A stretch of DNA of 64,000 bases from Archilochus colubris (Eukaryota > Chordata > Aves > Apodiformes > Trochilidae), in NCBI GenBank assembly GCA_023079485.1, contig CM041083.1, forward strand, positions 154,522,552 through 154,586,551, given 5' to 3'. This document shows positions 22,863 to 33,295 of the stretch, piece after piece. Position 1 is the first letter of the stretch, and each line of letters starts with the position of its first letter. A model generated the notes under the pieces. The model was not told the origin of the DNA and did no database searches. It was given only the letters and a program-made list of their open reading frames with translations. The position numbers and the translations under genes are program-made.

Positions 22863-25800
22863 GTCTTTCTTTAATCTATCTACATTGTCTACTAATTCTT
22901 TCAGGACATTTATTTTTGTGGTATTTTGACTGGCAGGAGAAGTTTTAAAAAAGCACGTTCCATGTAAAAGTCACCCAAGATGCCCGTAAATAGATGTCTT
23001 CCTGGTAAAAGACAAAGTTTAAATATAACTTAATATTCTGTAATACTTATTGAAAAGTTTAATCGAGGTTGTTTTCCTCATTTACGTAGGCAAAAAGCAA
23101 GCAACTTTATTTTCTTCAAGTCTTTAATCTGTTAGGCTGACAACTTTTTCTTCTATTATTGATGAGAGTCCTGGGGTCTTCTGCTTTTGGCTATAAAAAC
23201 AATAAAACAATAATAAATTATGTACTTTCTTAAAAACAACCATGTTTAGTGTATGTTGATTTTATTATTTAATTTACTATATGAATGGAAGAGAAGACTT
23301 TTAAATAGACCTTAAAAACTGTTTATTGGTAACAACTGCTGTATTTCATATCATGGCAAAAGGTTTCTAATTGTATTTTGAAAAATATCAGTATTGGACA
23401 CTGGAACAGGTTGCTCAGGGAAGTTGTTCTGACTTCAGCTCAAGCTGGGAAAATGATGAAAGTTTGATTAATTTGATTAGTTTATTACTGAATTTCTTGA
23501 GAAAGTATGAATCTTTAGTTGGAATATCTGTAAGGTGCAAGTAAAATCTGTACAGAATGCTGAAGTGTAATACTGCAGAAAGTGCTAAACAAACCAATCT
23601 ACAGATCTTGTTAACCTTCCTACTCAAAGGCATAAATTGGGAGATATGACTTTCTTCTTTAGTCAGACTATTCTATGAATTGCTACTTTGTATAAAAGCC
23701 TTTCTACATGAAACATCTTGTTAAAAAAAAATAGCTCCGGTACAAAATAGAAAGCAGTGGCATAAATAAAGTTACATTTGCTTTGTGTATAGAATCTCAG
23801 TCCATTATTGTGCTAAAAATTTTCTACTTAACCTTGCAATTCCTTCTAGAGGTAAAAATTTAAATAATTCTTCTGTAGGAGTTGACTGTTTATTTTTCTT
23901 AACATACATATCTTAGCTATTATTGTTTTTCTGCTCTACAGCTGAAATTCAGTAAAAGAAATTTGGCCTTACATTTCCAGTCATGTGAGTAAGATTCTTC
24001 AGGCTTAAAATGGACACAAAAAGAACAGGTACCACATTATTAAAAAGTAACTAGCATTAACATATAACAACTAAAACATGTTTGAACCACCATCTTCTGT
24101 ATTCATTGCTTTATGTCCTCCTCAGTCGTCATTTTTTGCTCTTTAATTTTAAAAATACAAATATAGATAGGGAATATCTACCTTTTCTTTTTCATTGTTG
24201 TTACTACTAAGAATACAATAGTTTTGTCTTATAAATGCATCCTCAGTATACTACCTCTCTTGATTGCCATCATTTTGTAAGAACTGTGGGTGCTGTATCA
24301 TAGTCTTAAGTAAAATATTTGGATAAGAGAAGACACTACTTCAGAAATTCCATTTTTAATTGTTATTAGTTGAGAGTTATTATTAAGGAAAAAAAAAGTA
24401 TTTGTGATTGTCACTCTGTTAGTAAGACAGCAATTTAGCAATGTTTGGATTATATTCTTAGCATCTATATAACAGTTCTGCATCTGTTAAACAGTTCTGC
24501 AGAATGAAAACGGGAAAATAATTGGTGGTGTGTTATTCTGACAGTAACCATGAAAGCATGGTTGCATCCAGCTTTATTCCTATTTTCCAGTTAATTATGT
24601 TCTCAAAATATGAGACTTTTAGAAACCTCTGAGCAAAACTCCGATCCCAAAAGGCGTGAATATAATAAGACTGGTTTTATTGCAAGAAAACTTACCTGCA
24701 TTCAAATGAATTAAATCATTCAATTACAGCTTTCTCCCATATCATAAGAAACTAAATGCCATTTATAAAATAACCATTCAGCTGGAAAAATACACAGAAG
24801 AGCATTTTCTACAGTGCTGTCATATATTGTAATATGGCTATAATTCTTACTGCTCAGCACTTTAATGACTTTATCCTACATATTTTCCCATACTCATACA
24901 TAATAGCTAAGTACCCTATGGTGAAAATATAAGCTGACTAGCCATGTGCCTGCAGTCTTCTTGCAAACTGAGCAGGTTTTTGATTGGCTCTAGCAGGTTT
25001 GGGGAAATGACCATTTCAGACAGGACACAGTCAAGCAGAAAATAGGCAGATGCTGTAAGTTGCATAATCAGTACAAAGAAAATTCATCTACCATTTATAG
25101 TATATGAAATTAACTGATGGGATACCGACTGATTCAGGCTAATTTCATGACAACCTCTAACCATCTGGCTAGAACACTGTATTTTACAAAGGTCTAATGC
25201 TGACCCACATAAGTTAGTCTAAAAAAACATTTGGTGAGTTTAATAATGGATTACACATCAAAGCAAGAACTCATTACTGTTGCAGGTCATGAAATATTTA
25301 TTTTTAATCTGACAGTTCTACTACTGCTGAACAATAAGAGATTATACTGTGAAGTGGTATATATAATAAATGAATGACTACTTTTCTGCTGTGCTGGTAA
25401 ATGCAAAGCTTTCTGAACATGATGCTTTCATTTGCTGACAGTGTGAAACTGTGGGAAAAATGGAGTCTCTCTTTTCTTCAATGGCTTCTCCGGCACCAGA
25501 TTTTCATTTTCTCCTTGGGCTTATAATTTTGCAGTAATATTCCATATAAGTGATGAATTCAACTGACTTGTTAGTTTCTTTGTATTTAGTTGATTTCACA
25601 AATAGCATCATAGAGCCCAAATTATACTCATGGTGCTTTTGACTGAAAAGTCTTTGTAGAATGCTGCAGAATAAGGAAATTGAGGTGGGAGGCAGAATAA
25701 TTCAGAGAACAATTTGAGTGACAGGAACAAATTTACTGGTGGTGATTTATGACATGTAAAGGATTGATTCTCAGAGCTCAGTTAGAAAATGTACATAAGC

Positions 25801-26068
25801 AAACTGACAGCAAGCTTGATTCAAAGGCAGTGAAGTGATAACCATTCAATTTTTTCATTACAATTTTGTGGAGCAATCATTATAAACAAAGCCACATATT
25901 AAAATGTTGAAATTTGGCAATGGCAAGTGTTTCTCAGACAGCCTATATTATTCCATGAAGACATGTTCTCCATTGTACAGATGTACAGTAACATGTTCAC
26001 ACTGAGTTGCCTTCATTTCATGTTGATTTTTAATTTCTCCTGTTTGACTTAATTGCCTTTATCTAATA
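22863..26068. other. Mostly unique AT-rich DNA
   Basis: No gene seen. The only recognisable item is a CR1 scrap of about 37 bp at 23392-23428 ('ggacactggaacaggttgct'). Confidence 0.55.
23392..23428 (+). mobile_element. Tiny CR1 remnant
   Basis: 'ggacactggaacaggttgct' followed by 'cagggaagttgt' matches the conserved C-terminal coding block of CR1. It could be chance or an old fragment. Confidence 0.45.
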
Positions 26069-26074
26069 GTGAGG
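26069..26074. repeat. Target duplication of compact LTR element, left (gtgagg)
   Basis: Six bases directly before the TG of the left LTR, repeated exactly at 27160-27165. Confidence 0.85.
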
Positions 26075-26303
26075 TGTAGCGGGATGAGCCTTTCTTGCTC
26101 CTGAGGCTCAACGAGCTGCTGGCCTCTCCATTGCCTCACACCAGAGTGAGCTTGGTGAGCTCTCTCTGTGGGTGTGTGTCCCACCTTTATTGGCCACCTG
26201 GTCTTGCTCATGCCTAATAGGGGGCCTGTCCTAATCAGGCACAGGTGGACTCACACCCACTAATTGGCAACTCAAAGCACCTGGTTTATCTTGTTTCTCT
26301 ACA
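26075..26303 (-). repeat. LTR (3' LTR in the sense direction), 229 bp
   Basis: It contains 'caataaagg' (minus strand), a plausible polyadenylation signal. Compared with the other LTR it has about 26 extra bases near 26082-26110, including a gagcct...aggctc inverted repeat, and a 4-bp difference near 26286. Otherwise it differs at only about two or three positions. Confidence 0.85.
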
Positions 26304-26329
26304 TTACCCCCCCCCTTTTTTTTTTTTCC
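26304..26329 (-). promoter_or_regulatory. Polypurine tract of the compact LTR element
   Basis: On the minus strand this reads AGGA-rich, then twelve A and nine G, then TAA directly before the LTR TGTAG. This is the classical position of the plus-strand primer in LTR retrotransposons. Confidence 0.75.
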
Positions 26330-26342
26330 TAAAGCTTTCCCA

Positions 26343-26635
26343 GTTTGCCCTAGCTTACAGGATTTTTACACACACACATTTTTACAACACCGATTACAGG
26401 ATTTTTACACATTTTTACACATATAGCTTACAGGATTTAACCCTAGCTTCGACTGACGCACACTTATAGCTTACGGGATTTAACCCTAGCTCACAAACAT
26501 ACACAGGATTTTTACACATTTTTTTTTTTTTCCGACTGACACAAAGATATATAGCTTACGGGATTTAACCCTAGCTTACAAAGCTACAAACATACACTTA
26601 TAGCTTACGGGATTTAACCCTAGCTTCTCACACTG
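26343..26635 (-). repeat. Internal degenerate tandem repeats of the compact element
   Basis: About four copies of a 'tagcttacgggatttaaccc' type unit alternate with copies of 'acaggatttttacacat'. They fill nearly half of the internal region. No coding function is apparent. Confidence 0.8.
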
Positions 26636-26677
26636 CTGCAGCCTATGCAAACCGTTCAATGTCAGCCCAGACACTTT

Positions 26678-26872
26678 TCACAAAGTCTCTGCTTTTCCGA
26701 CTTGAGTTGTTCTTCTCACTCCTGTATCTGCTCTTCTCTTGGCTTTCCTCTGCTCAGGGGTTTTCAAAGAGAGAATCCTTATCTTGGCTTCCCTCTGCTC
26801 AGGGGTTTCCAATCCAAAGAGCTTGCTGGTCATACCTTTCAGGGAGAGTGTTAGCCCAGGCCCTTTTTTCAA
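26678..26872 (-). CDS. Short basic ORF inside the compact element (64 aa, doubtful)
   Basis: The only ORF on the sense strand lying after the putative primer-binding site. It is Lys/Arg-rich and contains a duplicated 'TPEQR(E/K)AK' motif, reflecting a DNA duplication at 26739-26815 ('ctctgctcaggggttt' occurs twice). I do not recognise it. It may be a relic of a gag start, or an open frame in non-coding sequence. No promoter or start context argues for expression apart from its position behind the LTR. Confidence 0.25.
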   Translation of the reverse strand: MKKGPGLTLSLKGMTSKLFGLETPEQREAKIRILSLKTPEQRKAKRRADTGVRRTTQVGKAETL

Positions 26873-26936
26873 ATCAGGGAGAATGTTCCTGTTGCCAGCT
26901 CCTCACACTGCTGCTTCTTTAGAAGTCTGTATGTTG

Positions 26937-26954
26937 CCCGCATTCTCCACCAAA
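26937..26954 (-). promoter_or_regulatory. Primer-binding-site-like sequence
   Basis: Read on the minus strand, 'tttggtggagaatgcggg' follows the LTR end 'cgctaca'. The TGG start and spacing of two bases are typical of a tRNA primer-binding site. I could not assign a tRNA. Confidence 0.55.
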
Positions 26955-27159
26955 TGTAGCGTGACGAGCTGCTGGCCTCTCCATTGCGTCACACCAGAGT
27001 GAGCTTGGTGAGCTCTCTCTGTGGGTGTGTGTCCCACCTTTATTGGCCACCTGGTCTTGCTCATGCCTAATAGGGGGCCTGTCCTAATCAGGCACAGGTG
27101 GACTCACACCCACTCATTGGCAACTCAAAGCACCTGTTTCTCTATCTTGTTTCTCTACA
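26955..27159 (-). repeat. LTR (5' LTR in the sense direction), 205 bp
   Basis: Direct repeat of 26075-26303, with TG at 26955 and CA at 27158-27159. It lacks the short hairpin-bearing insert of the other copy. Confidence 0.85.
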
Positions 27160-27165
27160 GTGAGG
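27160..27165. repeat. Target duplication of compact LTR element, right (gtgagg)
   Basis: Exact second copy of 26069-26074. Confidence 0.85.
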
Positions 27166-27529
27166 TGACTGAATAGAGTTGAAGAGCAAGGTGGACAGCT
27201 CTGATAGGCACAATGAAAGCATGAGATTAATCAGGTGTTGCAAATTGTGTTACTCAAAACTTGAACTTTCCCATATGTATACACACAGTTTCCTTGCAAA
27301 AATCAGAGCACTGTGAACACCACCTGCTCCACAATGTTCTGTTCGTGGTGCTAAACAAGTGTCACTGCTGATTGGTGTACAGTTGTCCTGGTGGAGAACT
27401 GGTAGTGTGGAAGTGCCCAGCATACAGTTATCCAGTGGAGAGTTGTCCAGCATCAAGCTGTTTGTGATGGAAGCTTGATGGTGTGCAGCTGGAAGTTGTC
27501 TTAGATCCATTCAATGATGACTAGGCAGC
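27166..27529. other. Unassigned DNA upstream of a CR1
   Basis: Contains GC-richer sequence with repeated 'gttgtcc' and 'ccagcat' phrases around 27380-27460. It might be decayed CR1 5' sequence, but I cannot show it. Confidence 0.4.
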
Positions 27530-28635
27530 GCAGGTAAGGTGGAGATGTTGCTCTGTATGTAAAGGAGAAATTAGATTGCATAATCCTTACAGTTAGAGTT
27601 GATGAGGTTGAGAGACTCTGGGTGAGTACTAGGGAGATTGAAACATAAGATGTTGTAGTGGGTAGCCGCTACCAATTGCCCAGGCAGTATGATATAACTG
27701 ATGTCAAGGAGAAATTTCTAGATTGGTAGCCCTTGTCCTTAAGGGAGATTTCAACTTCACAGACATGAACTGGGAATATCATACTGTTGTGATGAGAAGG
27801 TCCAGGAAATCTTGAAGTTTGTAGGGGGAGATAACTTCTTGTCACAAGTACTCAGCAGGTCATTGAGGAAAGATACCTTCTTAGATTTACTGTTTGCAAA
27901 TAGAAGAGTGTGATGTTAGGTAGATATCTTGGCAAAAGTGATCATGAAATGGTTGAGTTTACAATATTGACTGTAATGAAATAAAAAAAAACAAAACAAA
28001 CTACTATTCTGGTTTTCAGGAGATCAAACGACACTATTCAGGGAGCTATTGAGCAGAGTACTCTGGGTATCTCCTTTTCAAGGCTTTGGAGTCCAAAAGT
28101 GCTAGTCAGTCTTTAAGTAACACCTTTTAGGAGCACAGGAGTAGTCAATTCCTCTTGCCATCGTAAGTCAAGCAAGTAGGGCAGAAGGCCATCTTGGACC
28201 TCTTCATGGAGCTCAAGAGGAGCTGTTCCTAACAGCATCCTTCTGGACAAGTTGTCCAGCACTGAAATGACTGAGTTCAGTGTGCAAAGATTAAAGTGTT
28301 GTAGTGAATGAGTTATATCTGGCTGAAGACTGGTCACCAGCAGTGTTCCTCAAGGTTCAGTTCATGTTCAATATATTTATCAACAATCTCCATTCAAGAG
28401 GTGGATGCTGATGATATTAAACTGGAAGTGTGGTTGACTCTTTTGAGGCTTTCCAGAGAGATCGAGATAGTTATGATTAATGGGATGAAATTTAAGTCCA
28501 ACTACAAGATTTTCACACGGGATGGATTAATGCCAGGTACAAGTATAAACTGGGGGAGGAACAGCTGGAGAGCAACCCTGCAGAAAGAGATCTGGGGTTT
28601 CTGGTCTACACACTCAATAGAAGTCAGAAGTATCT
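27530..28635 (+). mobile_element. Very old CR1 LINE, endonuclease and reverse-transcriptase parts
   Basis: Recognisable CR1 ORF2 segments in order: 'gatgttgctctgtatgtaaa', 'gggagatttcaacttcacag' (endonuclease, GDFN region), 'agataacttcttgtcacaag', 'agatttactgtttgcaaata' (LDLLFAN-like region), 'gtgatcatgaaatggttgag' (SDH region), then after a deletion 'tggtcaccagcagtgttcct', 'ttcaatatatttatcaacaa' and 'agaaagagatctggggttt'. Large deletions and many stops. It ends before the C-terminus. Confidence 0.8.
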
Positions 28636-29658
28636 GGTAAGATACAGATGTGAATGTAGGCACTGTGTATGAACAGGACAGTAAAATCTCTCTGAAAAGG
28701 TATTTGCCCAAAACAGCCATCAGCTGGGCCAAAAGAATAAACCTTTTCTTCTTGCAAATTGAAGGCAAAACAATAAATAAAAAAGTTAGCATGTCTGCCA
28801 TTCTTCAGCTTCAGAGACATATTGACTAAAAGAAGGTCAGGATTTCTTTCATTGATCAGAAAGCCAAGAAGTAAACTCCTCCATATATATGTCAACTGCT
28901 GTTGAAGGAAGACTCACATATTAATGGAAAAAACCTGACAATACTAGGGTGCTGCCTTTTGTGTTTCTGTCTGCTTTTTTAGAGACTATCTAATTTTATG
29001 TGATATTTAGGACTCACAACGAAACAATGTTGCCAGAGGGTAACGCTCACTAAAACCAAGTATAAAATAAAACATCTCCCTCTGTCTTCAAATTTTTATG
29101 CAATTAGTTCACATTACATGATTGTCAGAATAAACTACAGTTCTCAGAGATCCCATTCCTAATTTCATCTGACACAGGATCTGATGTCTACTCTTTCATG
29201 ATATTATGCAACTCCAAGGAATCCTCTCTCTGTTTTACATAATATCAGAATATCTAAAATTGTCAGTTTGGAAAACTGACTGAATATTTTTTATTTTAGA
29301 ATTGGTATCTGAAAGTTTCTGCTGACAAAACATCATATATATAATTCTAAGAAAAGTCTGCTTCAGATTTCTTGTTTTGCTCTTCTTCAAAATGAAACTT
29401 TTGTGAAATCTCAAGTATTACTAGATAGTCAGGCCTTGTTAATGTAAGAGTAGTAATACCTTTATATACCGTCCCATACTGTCAGAAAATATCATGTGGT
29501 TAGATGAATGATAATGAAGCCAAAATACATTATTTTTCACTCTAATGTAGATGAATGAATATATGAGTTGAACATAATCCTAAAAATCTATGTCTATAAG
29601 AATTGGAAATCCATATCTAGATTTGATATTCAGATAGAGATCTGTGAGAAGTGCTTTC
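28636..29658. other. Unique AT-rich DNA
   Basis: Nothing recognisable. Two overlapping minus-strand ORFs of 93 and 99 codons have no known motif. Confidence 0.5.
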
Positions 29659-30400
29659 AATCAGGGGTCAATACTAGAACTAATACTGTTTAATATCTTC
29701 ATAAATTAAATAGAGGGATCAAATGTACCATCAGAAAATTTGCTGACAACACTAAGCTGTGTGGTGTGGTTGACATGCCTGAGAGACAAGATACCATCCA
29801 GAGAGATCTAAACAAGATTTAGAAGTGAGCCCATGTGAACTTCACACAGTTCAAAGAGGTGAAGTTCAACAAGGTCCTCAGCCTGGGTCAGGGAAATCCC
29901 TGGTTACAGTAGAGGCTGTGGTATAACGGGATGGAGAGCAACCCTATGGAAAAAAAGCTGAGGGTTGTGGTAGATGTGCTCTTGCAGCTCAAAAGGGAAC
30001 TCTTGTGCTGGGCTTCATCAGAAGGATGGTCAGCAGGTCAAGGAAGGTGATTCTGCTCCTCTGCTCTGATCTTGTGAGACCCCAACTGGAGTACTCTCTG
30101 TGTCCATTTCTGGAGTCCTCAGCACAAGGTGGGCCCAGAGGAGGGTCACAAACATGATCAGAGGGATGGAACATATTTCCTTTGAAGAAAAGAGCCTGGA
30201 GAAGAGAAATCTCTGTGGAGACCTTATTGCAACCTTTCCGTACTTAAGGGAGGATTATAAGAAAGATGGGAGAAAACTTTATCAGTGTCTGTAGTGGTAG
30301 GACAACAGGTAATGGTTGTAAACTGAAGAGGGTGAATTTTATCTAGATATTTGGAGGAAACTTGTTACACTAAGGTTGGTGGGACATGGTGGGAGCCCAA
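29659..30400 (+). mobile_element. CR1 LINE fragment, 5' part (split by an LTR)
   Basis: Reverse-transcriptase region from 'aatactgtttaatatcttca' through 'aaatttgctgacaacactaa' and 'ctgatcttgtgagacccc' to 'ggtggtgggacatgg'-like sequence. Decayed. Its 3' part resumes at 31412 beyond the antisense LTR. Confidence 0.85.
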
Positions 30401-31411
30401 TGTCATGATTTAGGCCCAGCTGGTATCAACCTGGTCTCTGCTTGCTTGCCCTTACCCCCCACTGTGGGACAGGGAGAAGAAAATCCACCCAAAGGCTCTT
30501 TGATAGGGAGGTTTTCATTCCCCAGTCACGGTAAGAGATAGAAATCAAAAAGATTCAACTTGAGAAAGAAAAAGAAAAAATAAAAAAGAGAACTAATTTA
30601 ATTTACAAGGAGAAAGAGAAAACATAACCTGATTTCAATACCACCTGTCCCCCCCCTCCTCCCTCCTTCCTGGGCCCAGATTGCTTCACTCCTGCTTCAC
30701 TCACCAGTGGCACAGGGGGACAAGGAGTGGGAGTTTAGAATCAGTTCACCACACTTCGTTTCTTCTGCTCTCTCTTCTTCAGGGAGAGGACTCCTCACAT
30801 TCTTCCCCCATTCCAATGCAGGTTCCCTCTCACTGGAAACAGTCCTTCATTAGCCCCTTTGACATGAATCCCTCTCACGAGGTTCAGTCCCTCAGGAACA
30901 GACTGCTCCAGTGTGGGCTTCCCACAGAGCCACTATCTGCTTCAGGAGTCACCTCCTGTGGCATGGGGTGCTCCATGGCTGCAGACCCACCTCTGCTCCT
31001 CTATATGATCCCACATACTCTGCTTCTTCACATCTGCCTATCTGTGAAACTTAAGGGGCTACAAATCCATGTTTACCCCACTGTGGTTTTTCAGGGACTG
31101 CTTTACCATGCTTCTTCAGGTACTCCTCCACTGTTCTCCTCCATAGGCTGCAGGGGCACAGCTGCCATCTCACTATGTGCTGCAGGGGAATCTCTGCTTG
31201 GGCACCTTCTCTATCTCTTTCTTCACTGACCCTGGAGTCTTTGCTCTAGCATTTCTCCTATCTCCTCTCCTCTGCAGGTCTTTTTTTTTTTTTTTTTTTA
31301 ACATCTTTATAGTTTTGTTTTCCTTTTCTTGAGTATGTTACTCACAGAGGCACATTCAGCTTCCCATATCTGCTTGGTTTTGGGCAGAGGCAGGGCCAAG
31401 ATTGAAACTCA
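30401..31411 (-). mobile_element. Antisense LTR inserted in CR1 (same family as 1-774)
   Basis: Begins with TG (tgtcatgattta) and ends about 'aactca'. Its complement shares the 'gggaagaagga' segment, the AATTAAATTA stretch and the terminal segment with 461-774. It also carries a pyrimidine-rich stretch of degenerate internal repeats ('ctgctcc', 'ggctgcagggg') and a poly-T run at 31278-31300. The 182-codon plus-strand ORF at 30681-31229 lies entirely within it and has no protein signature. No clean target duplication was found. 'gggagc' occurs at both edges but is not flush with the TG start. Confidence 0.75.
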
Positions 31412-31555
31412 GGGAGCTTCAAAACATCCGAGATCTAAGTTTGGATGGGACTTTGAGCAATTTGATCTAGTTGAAGATGTCCCTGCTCACTTCAGGGAGA
31501 TAAGACTAGATGACCTTTAGGGGCTCCTTCCAAACTAAACTATTCAATAATTATG
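31412..31555 (+). mobile_element. CR1 LINE fragment, 3' part (split by an LTR)
   Basis: 'ggatgggactttgagcaatt', 'agatgtccctgctca' and 'agactagatgacctttaggg' are the 3' UTR of a CR1. It ends in a decayed octamer pair ('attcaataattatg'). Confidence 0.8.
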
Positions 31556-31619
31556 TATTTCCATCCATTTTAGCTTGTGCAACAGAATGATGTCAATAAT
31601 ATGTTTGAGAATACAGTGA

Positions 31620-31791
31620 ATCACAGAATCATCCAAGCTGGAAAGGACCTCTGAGATCATCAAGTCCAACCCTTGATACACTACTCCCATGGTTACCAGA
31701 CCATGGCACTGAATGCCACATCCAGTCTCTTAAAAACTTCCAGGGAAGGGAGAATCCATCACCTCCTGGGGCAGCCCATTCCAATGCCTGA
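31620..31791 (-). mobile_element. CR1 LINE 3' fragment
   Basis: Antisense CR1 3' end: 'tcacagaatcatccaagctg', 'tgagatcatcaagtccaacc', 'gcagcccattccaatgcctg'. It is truncated at the block where a TA-rich microsatellite begins. Confidence 0.9.
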
Positions 31792-31796
31792 ATGTT

Positions 31797-31862
31797 ATAA
31801 TGTATATAATATATATATATATATATATATAACATATATATATGTTATATATAAGATGTTCT
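31797..31862. repeat. (TA)n microsatellite, self-complementary
   Basis: A run of AT dinucleotides with 'ataacatatatatatgttat', able to form a cruciform. It abuts the 5' truncation point of the antisense CR1. Confidence 0.85.
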
Positions 31863-32040
31863 TTCTGTATGTCATATACATAGAAATGTGAGCAGTTATG
31901 ATGTTAAGAGAGATATTTTTTACCACGGATACATACTATCTTGCAATAAAACCTAGATGAAATGTGGCAGAGAGTAGTCAATAAATTTATTAAGAGGTAC
32001 ATACTTTATTGTCTAGCTATTCTTTTACTCTTGAGGATCA

Positions 32041-32455
32041 TAGAATGATTTGGACCCCCATGCTTTTTGAACTCCTTCAGAGAGGAGCTTAGGGGCCCAA
32101 TCCTGCTCCTTTAATTAATCTCTTTTAACAGCCCATTTGGTGAGATTAAGTTTGGGAATTCTCTGCGCAGTACTCTAGGAGTATTACCCAGATTATTACT
32201 CAGGAGGTTTGTATAAAAACACAGCTTTACTTAAAAGTGAGTAAAATTATAAAGCATGTCAGATTACAACTAGCAGAATTAGAAGTGATGGTATTTTCAA
32301 AGCAATGGATTACAAATAGTAGAATTTATCAAAATGATACTTTCAAAGAAATGGATTACAATTTAGCAAAATTTAAGGACACTGTCAGAACAACAGGTTA
32401 CAACTAACAAAACTTAACAAAGCAACGGACTGTAAAAGTTAACAAAGCTGGAGAC
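32041..32455 (-). mobile_element. Possible antisense LTR with internal tandem repeats
   Basis: 'ggacccccatgctttttgaa', 'ggggcccaatcctgctcctt' and 'aggtttgtataaaaacacag' look like an antisense retroviral LTR. From 32262 to 32450 a degenerate unit of about 30-50 bp ('attacaa-tagcagaatt') repeats four to five times. I found no target duplication and cannot name the family. It ends where a CR1 fragment begins. Confidence 0.35.
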
Positions 32456-32464
32456 TATATTACC

Positions 32465-33295
32465 CTTATGTGCTGAGATAAGGTTAGAAACAGGGAGCTG
32501 GTCACCCAAGACGTAGAGAAGGCCAAGATACTCAGTCACTACTTTTCCTCTGTCTCTACCAGCAAGGTCTCTGGTCACACCCTCCATGTTACAGAAGCCA
32601 AAGGAAGGGCCTGGGAAAAGGAAACTACTCCCACTGTTGAAGAGCAGGTTCAAGAACACCTAAAGAATCTGAAGGTGATCTTGTGCAAACTGTATGAAGT
32701 TCAACAAGTCCAAGCGCAAGACTCTGCACCTGGACTGAGCAATCCCATGCAAGAATACAGGTTGGGAGGAGAAAGGATTGTGAGCAGCCCTGAGAAGGAT
32801 TTGGGGATGGTGGTGGACCAGAAGTTTAACATGAGCCATCAATGTGCACTTGCACCTCAGAAAGTTAACCAGGTCTCGGGGTACTGCTCCCATAGAGACA
32901 GGCTAAAGAAGTTGGTGATTTTTCAGGCTGGAGAAAAGGAAGATTGGATGTGACCTTATAGCAACCTTCCAATATCTGAAGGGGCCCTGCAAGAAATCTG
33001 GGGTAGGGCTTTTTACACTGGTGTCTAGTGAGAGGACAAGGGGAAATGATTTAAAACTTGAAGAGGGGAGATTAAGATTAGACATTAGGAAGAAATTCTT
33101 AATTTGAGGGTGGTGAGAACTGGAACAGCTTGCCCAAAGAATTTGTGGCTGCCCCCGCCCTGGAAGTGTTCAAGGCTAGGTTGGATGGGTCCAAGAGCAA
33201 CCTGCTCTAGTGGAAGGTGTCCCTGCCTGTGCAGGAGAGTTGGAATGAGATGATCTTTAAGGTTCCTTCCAACCCTACTCTTCTATGATTCTGTG
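32465..33295 (+). mobile_element. CR1 LINE with internal deletion
   Basis: The 5' portion (32465-32675) matches ORF2 between the endonuclease and reverse transcriptase ('gagctggtcacccaaga', 'gaagagcaggttcaagaaca'). Then a large deletion jumps to 'tatgaagttcaacaagtcca' and the C-terminal region, and the 3' UTR ends in 'ttctatgattctgtgg'. Non-coding. Confidence 0.88.

Larger units (their letters stand above)
26075..27159 (-). mobile_element. Compact, internally tiny LTR retrotransposon (1,085 bp)
   Basis: Two direct repeats (26075-26303 and 26955-27159) with TG...CA ends flank about 650 bp of internal DNA, and the whole is bracketed by a perfect 6-bp duplication 'gtgagg'. Read on the minus strand, the internal region begins two bases after the LTR with a primer-binding-site-like TGGTGGAGAATGCGGG. 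It ends with a polypurine tract (A12G9, then TAA) directly before the second LTR (complement of 26304-26329). These signs fix minus-strand sense. No gag, pol or env is present, so it is a non-autonomous or deleted element mobilised by another retroelement. A 6-bp duplication suggests an ERVK-like integrase. The two LTRs differ by very few substitutions plus indels, so it is fairly young. Confidence 0.85.

Noticed and set aside
26075..27159. Composite or insertion-sequence-like element, or a CRISPR-like repeat set, from the direct repeats
   Set aside because: TG...CA ends, the 6-bp duplication and the polypurine tract are those of an LTR retroelement; the window is vertebrate, and the internal units are degenerate without regular spacers.
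30681..31229. 182-codon plus-strand ORF
   Set aside because: It lies wholly inside the antisense LTR at 30401-31411, has no domain or composition of a real protein, and reflects the low stop density of the pyrimidine-rich repeats.
30391..31417. 'gggagc' on both sides of the antisense LTR as its target duplication
   Set aside because: On the left it is not adjacent to the TG start (four bases intervene), so it may be a coincidence.
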